Origin: Actinomycetes bacterium
Lineage (GTDB): Bacteria > Actinomycetota > Actinomycetes > Mycobacteriales > Mycobacteriaceae
Length of the DNA: 64,000 bases
Assembly: GCA_023461275.1 (NCBI GenBank)
Contig: JAEYMI010000019.1
Span: 62,001-126,000, forward strand
Reading direction: 5' to 3'
A program made the translations under genes and the position numbers. Positions 50,282 through 63,183 of this stretch are shown piece by piece. Each line of letters opens with the position of its first letter. Position 1 is the first letter of the stretch. The notes below the pieces were generated by a model. That model was not told where the DNA came from, ran no database searches, and worked only from the letters and a program-made list of their open reading frames with translations.

Positions 50282-51616
50282 TCAGCTCGGGATGGTCGGG
50301 GTTTTCGCTGCGCGGGTGCGGATCTCGTTGGCGATCTTGCACATTGTGTCGCGATCCCTCGGGTCGCCGGTGAGCACCGTGAAAGCGATGGTGTCTTTCG
50401 CCCCGCCCGCAACAGATGCGTAGCGGTAGAACATGCCGATGCGCACCGCGGGCTGGTTGTCGATGGTGCCACTGACGTTGGCGTACTTGGTGTCCGGATC
50501 GATCCCCTGCCAGTCGTCGTCGCGCAGGTGCACCTGTTCGGAGAGTGCGGCACTGTCGGCCTGAGTGCACGCCCCGGCGGCGCACCGCTGTATGCCGACG
50601 ACGCCGGCCGCGTGCTTGTCGGGTAACACCGCACAATTGGCGACCGCCGTCGCCTTGATCTTCCCGTCGTCGAGCGTGGCGCAGATCCACGGGGTGGGGA
50701 CGTCGAAGCTGAACGGGATACCCGACAGGAAGTTCATCGGGATCGTCGAATCGCCGGGACCGTAGGTGGCGCCCGGCAGTGAGCCCGGGCCGCCGGTGTG
50801 CGGCGTCGACGGCGCACCCGACGACGGTGCGCTCGATTCGGTGGACGTTTCCGACGAAGGCTCCGACGTGGTGGTCGACGTGGCCGCACTCGACTCGGTG
50901 GTCGCAGCGACCGGCGCGGTGTTGTCCGAACGACCACCGACCACCAGGAGGGCGACGACCAGCGCGGCGATCACCACGACGGCAGCCGCTCCGATGATGC
51001 CGTACAACTTGCCGTTGCTTTTGCGCGCCGGCTGCAACCAGTCCAGTTGCGGTCCCATCGGCGCCGCACCCGGCGGCTGCGCACCGTAAGGCTGGCCTCT
51101 GAACTGCTGGGCTCCGTACGGCTGCTGAGCACCGGACTGCTGGCCACCATATGGCTGGGCTCCGAACTGCTGGCCACCATATGGCTGTGCACCGTACGAC
51201 GGAGCACCCGGCGACTGGGCACGGTACGACGGGGCACCGGGCGGCTGGGGGCCCGGCGTCGGGGCCCCGAAGGACTGCGGTCCGGCAGGCGGACGACCGA
51301 ATGGGTTGCCAGCCAACGGATTCGGGGCAACAGGGTTTGGGGCCGGCGGGTTCGGGGCAGACGGGTTCGGGGCAGACGGTCCGACGCCTGGCCGACCGGG
51401 CGGCGGCGTGGGGTTGGCTCGCGGCGCGGCGACCGGGGGCCGTGGCGGCGCCGGCCGTGCTCGCTCGGATGCGCCGAGCTGCACGGTGCGGTCGGATGTG
51501 CCGAGTTGCACGGTGCGGTCGTCGACCGGCTTCAGCTGGTCCTTCGCCGCCTGATCAACCTTCGCCGCCTGATCGTCGTTTGCTGCCTGATCGTCCATCC
51601 CCGCCTGATCATCCAT
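50282..51616 (-). CDS. Proline-rich membrane-anchored protein with extracellular domain
   Basis: A 444-aa protein in three parts. First come DDQA and RTVQLG repeats, followed by a long Pro/Gly/Gln/Tyr-rich cytoplasmic region (APNPSAPNPPAPNP, AQPYGGQQFG). One membrane helix follows (KLYGIIGAAAVVVIAALVVALLVV, about residues 222-245). Then come a Ser/Thr-rich linker and a globular outer domain of about 140 residues with four to six Cys (WICATLDD, VANCAVLP, QRCAAGACTQ, TMCKIANE). The architecture is common for mycolate-actinobacterial envelope proteins. The function is unknown. ATG 51616 is chosen over an upstream frame, with GGAG 12 nt away. Confidence 0.75.
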   Translation of the reverse strand: MDDQAGMDDQAANDDQAAKVDQAAKDQLKPVDDRTVQLGTSDRTVQLGASERARPAPPRPPVAAPRANPTPPPGRPGVGPSAPNPSAPNPPAPNPVAPNPLAGNPFGRPPAGPQSFGAPTPGPQPPGAPSYRAQSPGAPSYGAQPYGGQQFGAQPYGGQQSGAQQPYGAQQFRGQPYGAQPPGAAPMGPQLDWLQPARKSNGKLYGIIGAAAVVVIAALVVALLVVGGRSDNTAPVAATTESSAATSTTTSEPSSETSTESSAPSSGAPSTPHTGGPGSLPGATYGPGDSTIPMNFLSGIPFSFDVPTPWICATLDDGKIKATAVANCAVLPDKHAAGVVGIQRCAAGACTQADSAALSEQVHLRDDDWQGIDPDTKYANVSGTIDNQPAVRIGMFYRYASVAGGAKDTIAFTVLTGDPRDRDTMCKIANEIRTRAAKTPTIPS

Positions 51617-51805
51617 CTGGGCTTCATCTCCATCTGTGGTGCGTCGATAATTGGACGCAGCGCGCAACCCCCGCGGTTCCCACGATCAGCGACCAATATA
51701 CGACGTAACCGCAATGCACAGCAGTGAGGGCGCACAGCAGCGACGGTGCCGAGCGCGTGCGCCGTACGATGTCGACGCGTGTCGCCGATCGGAGAAGGGA
51801 CCCTC

Positions 51806-52249
51806 ATGCCGGCCTTCAGCGATCAGCACCGGGTGGCAGTACCCGACGGCTGGACTGCTCGTGATTTCGCATCGCAGATTCTCGATGGTTCGCCGCAGTG
51901 GCTACGGACACTCCTCAAGCTTCGCGACTCGCTCGTCGGCAAACTGGGATTCGCGGTTCAGCCCGGAGCCGACGTCCGGCGCGTCACCCTCGAGGAAGGT
52001 CAGTCGGCCGGCCCGTTCACGTTCACCGTCGTCAACGACGACGAGGTGCGCGGCGGAAACTCCGATCGGCACATCACGTTCGAATCCGCCTTCCGCGTCG
52101 AACACGACGCCGGCCGCTCCTACGGGATTCTCCGGACCGATACGCACAGCTCAGATGCCATCGGCCATGTCTACCTCTCGGCGATTTGGCCGATCCATCG
52201 CCTTCTGATGGGCGCAATTCTCCGGCATGGCATGTCCACGGTGGGCTGA
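51806..52249 (+). CDS. DUF2867 domain protein
   Basis: A 147-aa protein with the DUF2867 pattern: DFASQILDGSPQWLRTLLKLRDSLVGKLGF, then FTVVNDDEVRGGNSDRHITFESAF, and the ending VYLSAIWPIHRLLMGAILR. The ATG at 51806 has GAAGGGA 8 nt upstream; the longer frame starting at 51746 lacks one. The biochemical role is unknown. It is convergent with the second lipase gene. Confidence 0.82.
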   Translation: MPAFSDQHRVAVPDGWTARDFASQILDGSPQWLRTLLKLRDSLVGKLGFAVQPGADVRRVTLEEGQSAGPFTFTVVNDDEVRGGNSDRHITFESAFRVEHDAGRSYGILRTDTHSSDAIGHVYLSAIWPIHRLLMGAILRHGMSTVG

Positions 52250-52290
52250 CCGGCGGGGATAGCGCGGACGAGGATCAGCGCGGCCGGCGC

Positions 52291-53532
52291 TCAGCCTCCG
52301 ATGTACGGCTTGACCGCGACGCACGGCACCGGCGGCGCCGAGGCGGGATCGAGTGCGCCGAGCACCATCGCGGCCACCCGCCGGTCCGATGTGATCGCCA
52401 TGTGATCGGCGCGATCGATGTCACACCCCTGCTGCACAACGACATTGGTGACACCCGGTCCGTCCAGCAGTCCCAGGGTGTAGGGCTTCACCATCTCGTC
52501 GTGTTCGGTGACGATGTTCGTGTAGGCGACTCCCGGCAGGTACGGCGTCGGATACCGCACCGCGGCGCTGAACGTGAGAGTCGCAGGCGGCGAGACACAT
52601 TCGAGGCAGGTCGACGCTGACTCCTCGACTCCGAGTGCGGTCTTGTAGGTGGTGATGGCCGCGGAGTCGGCGCCCGAACTGCCCCGCCAGAACGGCGCCA
52701 GCGACACGTAATGCGCCACTTTGCCTTTGCCGCCAAGGTATTTCATCCAGTACGTCGGGATCTCGGTGCCCAGCGAATGGCCGACGATGTCGACCTGACT
52801 CGCCCCCGTCGACGCCATCACCTTGTCGATGAATTCCTTGATCTGCCAAGCGGAATCGACCTTGTCACCCAAGCCGCCGATGGCCGACATCGGCCACTTG
52901 GTGGAGATGGCCCCGTAGGTGGGAGCGAACACGCAATATCCGGCGTTGGCGAGCGTGGGAACCAGGGTGGCCCAGTTGGTCTGCTGCCCGCCGCCGGTGC
53001 CGTGAATGAGGATCACCGGGCGCGGATGGGCCGCCGACGGCCGGCACGAGAAGTTGTTGCTGCCCGGTAGGGAGCCGCCGGGACGAAGCAGTTCGGCGCG
53101 CGCGCCGGCGAAGAAGTTGTATTTGACCGGCAGTTGCTTGGTCCCGAAAAGTGCCTGCAGCAGCGACTTCAGATCGAATGTCGGCTTCTTCTTGGTCGGG
53201 CTGGTGCTGGTCGGGCTGGTGCTGGTCGGGGCCTCGCCGGTCGGGGTGGCACTCGTCGACGACGCAGTATCCGACGGCGGCGTGGATGTTGGAGTAACGG
53301 TGGTCGTGGGGGTCGGGCCGTCGGGCGATGGTTCGGCTGCCGTGGGCGCCGATGTCGTGCTGGTCGACGGCGCAGCGACCGACGGCGTCGTCATCGGAGC
53401 CGTGGTGGTGGTTGTGGTTGTCGGCGCGGCCGTCGCCGTCGCCGTCGGCGCCACGGTCAGCGCCGCGGCGATGACCGCGAACATTACCCCACAGTAAAGA
53501 AAGTGCTTGCTGGGACAGCATGTATGCGCCAT
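52291..53532 (-). CDS. Secreted class 2 lipase/esterase (copy 2) with Thr/Pro-rich linker
   Basis: A 413-aa exported lipase paralogous to the one at 44018-45007. Blocks such as YNFFAGARAELLRPGGSLPGSNNF, GTGGGQQTNWATLVP, IVGHSLGTEIPTYWMKYLGG and the Cys pair STCLECV are shared. Between the signal peptide (FAVIAAALTVAPTA) and the catalytic domain is an added Thr/Ser/Pro linker of about 90 residues (TTTTTTTAPMTTPS and so on), likely glycosylated or cell-wall spanning. GGAGGGG precedes the ATG at 53532. It is the last gene before the rpoC terminator. Confidence 0.9.
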   Translation of the reverse strand: MAHTCCPSKHFLYCGVMFAVIAAALTVAPTATATAAPTTTTTTTAPMTTPSVAAPSTSTTSAPTAAEPSPDGPTPTTTVTPTSTPPSDTASSTSATPTGEAPTSTSPTSTSPTKKKPTFDLKSLLQALFGTKQLPVKYNFFAGARAELLRPGGSLPGSNNFSCRPSAAHPRPVILIHGTGGGQQTNWATLVPTLANAGYCVFAPTYGAISTKWPMSAIGGLGDKVDSAWQIKEFIDKVMASTGASQVDIVGHSLGTEIPTYWMKYLGGKGKVAHYVSLAPFWRGSSGADSAAITTYKTALGVEESASTCLECVSPPATLTFSAAVRYPTPYLPGVAYTNIVTEHDEMVKPYTLGLLDGPGVTNVVVQQGCDIDRADHMAITSDRRVAAMVLGALDPASAPPVPCVAVKPYIGG

Positions 53533-53605
53533 CGTGAATCCCCTCCCGCAGAGGAGGCTACCGCAACCTCAGGCGCGAACACAACATGTGTTGATTCGCC
53601 GACCG

Positions 53606-53681
53606 CTGACACAACCTCGGTGAGAGCGGAAGGTCGCGTCGATAGTCGACACGGCCACCCTGTGCCACCGCGGCTGTGCCA
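53606..53681. repeat. Long inverted repeat element, copy 2
   Basis: ctgacacaacctcgg (53606-53620) and ccgcggctgtgcca (53668-53681) correspond to the arms of the element at 1214-1292, with matching interior motifs (gatagt, cacggc). It lies between the lipase start and the rpoC terminator. Confidence 0.5.
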
Positions 53682-53691
53682 AGCGAACACA

Positions 53692-53723
53692 AAGGGCGCC
53701 ACCCCGATTGGGGTGGCGCCCTT
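53692..53723 (-). terminator. Rho-independent terminator of rpoC
   Basis: aagggcgccacccc pairs perfectly with ggggtggcgccctt across the loop gatt, about 20 bp after the rpoC stop. On the minus strand it is followed by a short T-rich stretch (tgtgtt). Confidence 0.88.
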
Positions 53724-53745
53724 CATGTTTGGTGTTACGGTGCGA

Positions 53746-57705
<3,960 letters not shown>

Positions 57706-57751
57706 TCTATTGTCCTGTCTATCGATTCTTAATGCTTAATCACGTTTCATC

Positions 57752-57791
57752 AGGCTGGTCGCGCCGCGCTGTCAGGCAACGCGACCAGCCT
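57752..57791 (-). terminator. Hairpin between rpoB and rpoC
   Basis: aggctggtcgcg (57752-57763) pairs with cgcgaccagcct (57780-57791) around a 16-nt loop. It sits just after the rpoB stop and 47 nt before the rpoC start, so it may be a partial terminator or processing site within the operon. Confidence 0.5.
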
Positions 57792-57796
57792 TGGGA

Positions 57797-60700
57797 TCAC
57801 TGGAATTCAGGTTCTTCCACAACCTGGTCTTCCTTGGCGGCCGCGTCAGGACGTGCGCCAATGTTGAAGCCCAAATCGTCGGAGGAAGTAGACGGATCGT
57901 CGTCCTCGTCCTTCATGTCGATGGCCACGCCTTCGGCGTTGAGCACTTCGACGTTCAGCGACAGGGACTGCATTTCCTTAAGCAGCACCTTGAAGGATTC
58001 CGGAATGCCTGCCGGCGGCAGGTTGTCGCCCTTCACGATGGCGCCGTAGACACGCACGCGGCCGTCGACGTCATCGGACTTGGTGGTCATCATTTCATGC
58101 AGCGTGTAGGCGGCGCCATAGGCCTCGAGGGCCCACACTTCCATCTCGCCGAAACGCTGGCCACCGAACTGAGCCTTACCGCCCAACGGCTGCTGGGTGA
58201 TCATGGAGTACGGACCAGTGGAACGCGCGTGGATCTTGTCGTCGACCAGGTGGTGCAGCTTCAGCATGTACATGTAGCCAACGGAGATCGGCTTCGGATA
58301 CGGTTCGCCGGTACGGCCGTCGAACAGCACAGCCTTGCCGTCGTCGCCGACCAGCTTGTTGCCGTCGCGATCCGGAAGGGTGCAGGACAGCAGGCCCTTG
58401 ATGGTTTCCGGACGAACGCCGTCGAACACCGGAGTTGCCACCGGAGTGCCCGGCTCGCCCTTTTCGGCGCCCTGCGGAATGTACTTCTTCCAAGCGGCTT
58501 CGGCATCCGGATCAAGGGAGATGTCCCAGCCGGCGTGCGCGATCCAGCCCAAGTGCAGTTCCAGCACCTGGCCAAGGTTCATTCGAGAAGGCACGCCCAG
58601 CGGGTTCAGCATGATGTCGACCGGAGTACCGTCGGCAAGGAACGGCATATCCTCTTCCGGCAGAATGCGGGAGATAACACCCTTGTTGCCGTGGCGGCCA
58701 GACAGCTTGTCGCCCTGGGTGATCTTACGATGCTGCGCGATGTAGACGCGGATCATCTGGTTCACGCCGTTCGGCAGCTCGTCGCCGTCTTCCTCGGCAT
58801 CCTCGCGAGTGATCTCCTTGACGGCGATCACAGTACCGGTTTCGCCGTGAGGCACGCGCAGCGAGGTGTCACGCACCTCGCGGCTCTTCTCGCCGAAGAT
58901 GGCGCGGAGCAGACGCTCTTCCGGAGTCAGCTCGGTCTCGCCCTTCGGGGTGACCTTGCCCACCAGAATGTCGCCGGCTTCGACCTCGGCACCGATGCGA
59001 ATGATGCCACGCTCGTCGAGGTTGGCCACCGCGTCCTCGCCGACGTTCGGCAGATCGCGGGTGATCTCTTCGGCACCCAGCTTAGTTTCGCGGGCGTCGA
59101 TCTCATATTCCTCGATGTGGATGGAGCTCAGGGTGTCGTCCTGCACGAGACGCTGGGAGATGATCACAGCATCCTCGTAGTTGTAGCCGTTCCACGGCAT
59201 GAAGGCGATGAGCAGGTTCTTGCCCAGTGCCATTTCGCCCTTCTGGGTGGCCGGACCATCGGCAAGCACGGTACCGGCTTCCACACGTTCGCCGTCGTGG
59301 ATCAGCGGAACCTGGTTGTAGCAGGTGGTCTGGTTGGAACGCAGGAACTTGGCCAGCTTGTAGGAGCTGGTGGTGCCGTCGTCGTTCATCACACGGATGA
59401 TGTCGGCGGAAACATACGTCACCACACCCGGCTTCTCAGCCAGAATGACATCGCCGGAATCGACGGCCGCACGCCATTCGGCACCGGTGCCCACCAGCGG
59501 GCGCTCGGATTCGATCAGCGGCACTGCCTGACGCTGCATGTTGGTACCCATCAGCGCTCGGTGGCCCTCATCGTGCTCCAGGAACGGAATCAGGGAGGCG
59601 CCGACGGAAACCATCTGACGCGGGGAAACGTCCATGTAGTCAACGGAGCTGACGGGCACATCGACTGCTTCTTCTTCGCCGACTCGGGCAAGAGCCTGCT
59701 TCTTGACGAAGTTGCCGTTCTCGTCGAGTTCCTGGTTGGCCTGTGCGATCACGTGCTCGGCATCGCGGTCTGCGGTCATGTATTCGACCTCGTCGGTCAC
59801 ATGGCCGTTGATGACCTTACGGTACGGGGTCTCGATGAAGCCGAACGGATTGATGCGGCCGAAGGTTGCCAGAGAACCGATAAGACCGATGTTCGGACCT
59901 TCAGGAGATTCGATCGGGCACATACGGCCGAAGTGGGACGGGTGCACGTCTCGCACTTCCATGGATGCGCGGTCACGAGACAGACCGCCAGGGCCCAGAG
60001 CGGACAGACGACGCTTGTTGGTGACGCCTGCCAACGGGTTGTTCTGATCCATGAACTGCGACAGCTGGGAAGTTCCGAAGAACTCCTTGATGGTGGCGTT
60101 CACCGGACGAATGTTGATCAGGGACTGCGGGGTGATGGCCTCCGGATCCTGGGTGGTCATACGTTCGCGGACCACACGCTCCATACGGCTCAGACCGGTA
60201 CGCAGCTGGTTCTGGATCAGTTCGCCGACCTGGCGGATACGACGGTTGCCGAAATGATCGATATCGTCGACGTCCACGCGCAGATCCACATCCTGGCCGT
60301 CACGCTTGCCCGGGAACTTGGTGTCGCCGGCATGCAGGGTGACCAGGTACTTGATGGTGGAGATGATGTCTTCGCGAGACAGGCTGCGATCGTTGACATC
60401 CTTTTCCAGACCAAGCTTGCGGTTGATCTTGTAACGGCCAACGCGGGCCAGATCGTAACGCTTGGTGTTGAAGTAGAAGGAATCCAGCAGGTTGCGGCCA
60501 GCTTCCGGCGTCGGGGTGTCGGCCGGGCGGATCTTGCGGTACAGATCGGTCAGAGCCTCGTCCTGGGTCTGCACGGTCTCCTTGGCAAGCGCGTCCATAA
60601 CCAGCGGGTAATCCCTGAACGCATCGGCGATCTCATCCTTGGTCATGCCGATGGCCATGAGGAACACGATGGCGGACTGCTTGCGCTTGCGGTCCACGCG

Positions 60701-61357
60701 CACGCCAAGCACGTCACGCTTGTCGATCTCGAACTCAAGCCATGCGCCACGGCTCGGGATGATCTTCGCGCCGAAGACTTCCTTGTCGGAAGTGCGATCC
60801 TGGCTGCGGTCGAAGTACACGCCCGGAGAACGCACCAGCTGAGACACGATCACTCGCTCGGTACCACCGATGATGAAGGTGCCGTGCGGGGTCTGCAGCG
60901 GGAAATCGCCCATGAACACGGTCTGGGACTTGATTTCGCCGGTGTCGCCGTTTTCGAATTCAGCGTTCACATACAGCGGCGCGGAGTAGGTGTAATCCTT
61001 CTCCTTGCACTCCTGCACGGTGTGGCGCGGTTCTTCGAAATACGGATCGGAGAAGGTCAGGCTCATGGTCTGAGCGAAGTTCTCGATCGGTGAGATCTCC
61101 TGGAAGACCTCATCAAGACCGGAGGTGTGGGGCACGGTGTTGGTGCCGTTCGCCAGATCCTCCTCGACACGCTTCTGCCAGCGCTCGTTGCCGATGAGCC
61201 AGTCGAAGCTGTCAGTCTGTACACCCAACAGGTAGGGTACATCAATGGGCTCGCGGATGGAGCCGAAGTTCACACGGTCCGACGCCTTGTGCAGATCAAT
61301 ATCGTGCTGGTCGGCGCGTGCGATGATGGTGGTGGTGTTCGTCGTAGCCTCAGCCAA
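57797..61357 (-). CDS. rpoB: RNA polymerase beta subunit (Bifidobacterium)
   Basis: A 1186-aa beta subunit. All main regions are present: SREPIDVPYLLGVQTDSF near the start, the rifampicin region FFGTSQLSQFMDQNNPLAG followed by VTNKRRLSALGPGGLSRDR, GDKLSGRHGNKGVIS, and the C-terminal GGKAQFGGQRFGEMEVWALEA. The TTG at 61357 is chosen because AAGGAA precedes it and the protein then begins LAEATTNTTT, as I remember for Bifidobacterium; the frame is open to ATG 61426. The residue equivalent to E. coli His526 is Asn447 (codon 60017-60019). It belongs to the right-hand organism and is followed by its own rpoC start. Confidence 0.95.
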   Translation of the reverse strand: MAEATTNTTTIIARADQHDIDLHKASDRVNFGSIREPIDVPYLLGVQTDSFDWLIGNERWQKRVEEDLANGTNTVPHTSGLDEVFQEISPIENFAQTMSLTFSDPYFEEPRHTVQECKEKDYTYSAPLYVNAEFENGDTGEIKSQTVFMGDFPLQTPHGTFIIGGTERVIVSQLVRSPGVYFDRSQDRTSDKEVFGAKIIPSRGAWLEFEIDKRDVLGVRVDRKRKQSAIVFLMAIGMTKDEIADAFRDYPLVMDALAKETVQTQDEALTDLYRKIRPADTPTPEAGRNLLDSFYFNTKRYDLARVGRYKINRKLGLEKDVNDRSLSREDIISTIKYLVTLHAGDTKFPGKRDGQDVDLRVDVDDIDHFGNRRIRQVGELIQNQLRTGLSRMERVVRERMTTQDPEAITPQSLINIRPVNATIKEFFGTSQLSQFMDQNNPLAGVTNKRRLSALGPGGLSRDRASMEVRDVHPSHFGRMCPIESPEGPNIGLIGSLATFGRINPFGFIETPYRKVINGHVTDEVEYMTADRDAEHVIAQANQELDENGNFVKKQALARVGEEEAVDVPVSSVDYMDVSPRQMVSVGASLIPFLEHDEGHRALMGTNMQRQAVPLIESERPLVGTGAEWRAAVDSGDVILAEKPGVVTYVSADIIRVMNDDGTTSSYKLAKFLRSNQTTCYNQVPLIHDGERVEAGTVLADGPATQKGEMALGKNLLIAFMPWNGYNYEDAVIISQRLVQDDTLSSIHIEEYEIDARETKLGAEEITRDLPNVGEDAVANLDERGIIRIGAEVEAGDILVGKVTPKGETELTPEERLLRAIFGEKSREVRDTSLRVPHGETGTVIAVKEITREDAEEDGDELPNGVNQMIRVYIAQHRKITQGDKLSGRHGNKGVISRILPEEDMPFLADGTPVDIMLNPLGVPSRMNLGQVLELHLGWIAHAGWDISLDPDAEAAWKKYIPQGAEKGEPGTPVATPVFDGVRPETIKGLLSCTLPDRDGNKLVGDDGKAVLFDGRTGEPYPKPISVGYMYMLKLHHLVDDKIHARSTGPYSMITQQPLGGKAQFGGQRFGEMEVWALEAYGAAYTLHEMMTTKSDDVDGRVRVYGAIVKGDNLPPAGIPESFKVLLKEMQSLSLNVEVLNAEGVAIDMKDEDDDPSTSSDDLGFNIGARPDAAAKEDQVVEEPEFQ

Positions 61358-61520
61358 TGGACGTTCCTTATCGCTCGCTAAATCGTTTCGATATGTTTCC
61401 CCGGAAGCGCTCCCATTGGCCACCATATGCCTAGTACGCGGGCGCTTCTTCCTTGTCAGCGTGCCCGCTATATGACACGCATGTACGCAAAGTCATGAGA
61501 ATAACATATCCTATAGATTT

Positions 61521-62168
61521 TTATTCAATAGTGACGCCGACCGGATCGGACTTCGCTTTGGGATGCCCTTCAATCGAAAGCTGCGCCGAATACACGCCAC
61601 GATCCACCTTCGGCAGGGTGGATTGATCCTCCACGCATTCGCTGCCAGTACGCGTTCCCGGCCAGGTGATCGTCTGTCTGACCTCGTCGCCCTTCGCCAA
61701 CAGACGATAGTCGGTGTCAACGGGGCACACATTCGACTTCCAAACCACATCATCGCCCGATTTGATCGTCAACACCACGCTGGAAGCCGACACATCAACC
61801 AAGCAACCAACCTTGCTGGAACCGTCATATTTGACGTCCGTAGTGAAATCCATCGAATCGCCCACACCGAAACTTGACGCCGCAGGAGTCAACGAAAGCG
61901 CGACATTGGACGCATCGCAATCCGGCACCCCGCTTTTCTTCTCCTTGGTCGGGGACGGCACTTCCTTACGGGAAATCGCATACACGTCCGCATGATGAAT
62001 CTCACGATTCACCGCGACAATCCCCCTCGACAGGGAGTACAGGCAAAACACCAGAAAAGAAATCAGCACTATCGCAGCGATGCCGACGACGATGCGACGG
62101 CGACGAAATATCGCCTGCTGTTTTTTCGAACGTTTCTTGCCGGATTTCGAGGACGTCTTCTGTGCCAT
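61521..62168 (-). CDS. Single-pass membrane protein, Bifidobacterium, unknown function
   Basis: A 215-aa protein. A very basic N-terminus (KSGKKRSKKQQAIFRRRR) precedes one membrane helix (IVVGIAAIVLISFLVFCLYSL). An extracellular domain of about 150 residues follows, with four Cys (PDCDASN, VGCLVD, SNVCPVD, SECVEDQ) and an immunoglobulin-like beta pattern. I recall no assigned function; similar proteins sit beside rpoB and mutY in bifidobacteria. ATG 62168 is chosen over an upstream in-frame ATG at 62198 (inference). Confidence 0.75.
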   Translation of the reverse strand: MAQKTSSKSGKKRSKKQQAIFRRRRIVVGIAAIVLISFLVFCLYSLSRGIVAVNREIHHADVYAISRKEVPSPTKEKKSGVPDCDASNVALSLTPAASSFGVGDSMDFTTDVKYDGSSKVGCLVDVSASSVVLTIKSGDDVVWKSNVCPVDTDYRLLAKGDEVRQTITWPGTRTGSECVEDQSTLPKVDRGVYSAQLSIEGHPKAKSDPVGVTIE

Positions 62169-62219
62169 GATTTCACAGTCTAGCGTGCGCACATCCAAAG
62201 AACGTCGGCATTCTTCCTT

Positions 62220-63164
62220 TCATACCGGAAGACGCACATCCGCATTCGGCAGGATTTCGATAAGACCATCCTCATCCAACGATGCGATGCACCGATCAAG
62301 CTGGATATGGTCATCCCACAGTCGTTCAAGCGACTTGCGATTAAGGGCGGTCGCACCTTCCGGCAGATTGCGCAGCGCATTCAGCACCAGCCCACGCACC
62401 TGACGATCCGTACCTTGGAAACGTTGACGCGGCCGCGTGCGACGTTCCCCCAATCCCGGACGACCATTATGCAAAAACACGCAATGTCCCGAAACAGGGC
62501 ACGCCTCGCACAACGGAGCCTTTGCCGTGCAGACGGTCGCGCCCAATTCCATAACGGACTGATTCCACACCACTGAAGGACGGTCGAACCGTCTGCATTT
62601 TGAGGCATCATCCTGCGGCAACATCTGCTTCGCCAACGCACGTTCCGCAGGTCTTGCGGCGCCGCCAAGCGACTCCTCGCCAAGAAAAACCCTCGAAAGC
62701 ACCCTGCGAATATTCGTATCCACCACCGCGATGCGCTCACCAAACGCGAAACTCATCACCGCGCTGGCCGTATAATCGCCGATACCCGGCAATGCCAGCA
62801 ACTCATCGTACGTACGCGGCAGCTTGTTATCGTAATCGGAAGCGACCACGCGGGCGCATTCCTGCAATCGCAAGGCGCGTCTCGGATAGCCGAGCCTGCC
62901 CCAAGCCGTGATTACATCCGCTTTCGCGGCATCGGCAAGCGCGACCGCATCAGGCCAGCGTTCCATCCAATCGTTCCAATACGGTACCACACGGCTCATC
63001 TGCGTCTGCTGGCTCATCACTTCGGAGACAAGCACGCCCCACGCAGTAGTGCGGCCGAAACGCCATGGCAGGTCACGCGCCGAAGCATGCCACCATTCGG
63101 CAAGCGCGTCCGCCACAGCTTCGGCGTTTTCAATTTCGGTATTAGGCTCGTTCGTGTCGTTCAT
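62220..63164 (-). CDS. mutY: A/G-specific adenine DNA glycosylase
   Basis: A 314-aa DNA repair enzyme that removes adenine mispaired with 8-oxoguanine. It contains WGVLVSEVMSQQTQ (catalytic Glu), the helix-hairpin-helix LPGIGDYTASAVMSFAFGE, the catalytic Asp in AVVDTNIRRVLSR and the iron-sulfur site CTAKAPLCEACPVSGHC (C-x6-C-x2-C-x5-C). The usual C-terminal NUDIX-like recognition domain is short or absent, as in other actinobacterial forms. The ATG at 63164 is chosen because upstream codons overlap the divergent trmL gene. Confidence 0.92.
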   Translation of the reverse strand: MNDTNEPNTEIENAEAVADALAEWWHASARDLPWRFGRTTAWGVLVSEVMSQQTQMSRVVPYWNDWMERWPDAVALADAAKADVITAWGRLGYPRRALRLQECARVVASDYDNKLPRTYDELLALPGIGDYTASAVMSFAFGERIAVVDTNIRRVLSRVFLGEESLGGAARPAERALAKQMLPQDDASKCRRFDRPSVVWNQSVMELGATVCTAKAPLCEACPVSGHCVFLHNGRPGLGERRTRPRQRFQGTDRQVRGLVLNALRNLPEGATALNRKSLERLWDDHIQLDRCIASLDEDGLIEILPNADVRLPV

Positions 63165-63183
63165 CGTACCTATTCTTGCATTC

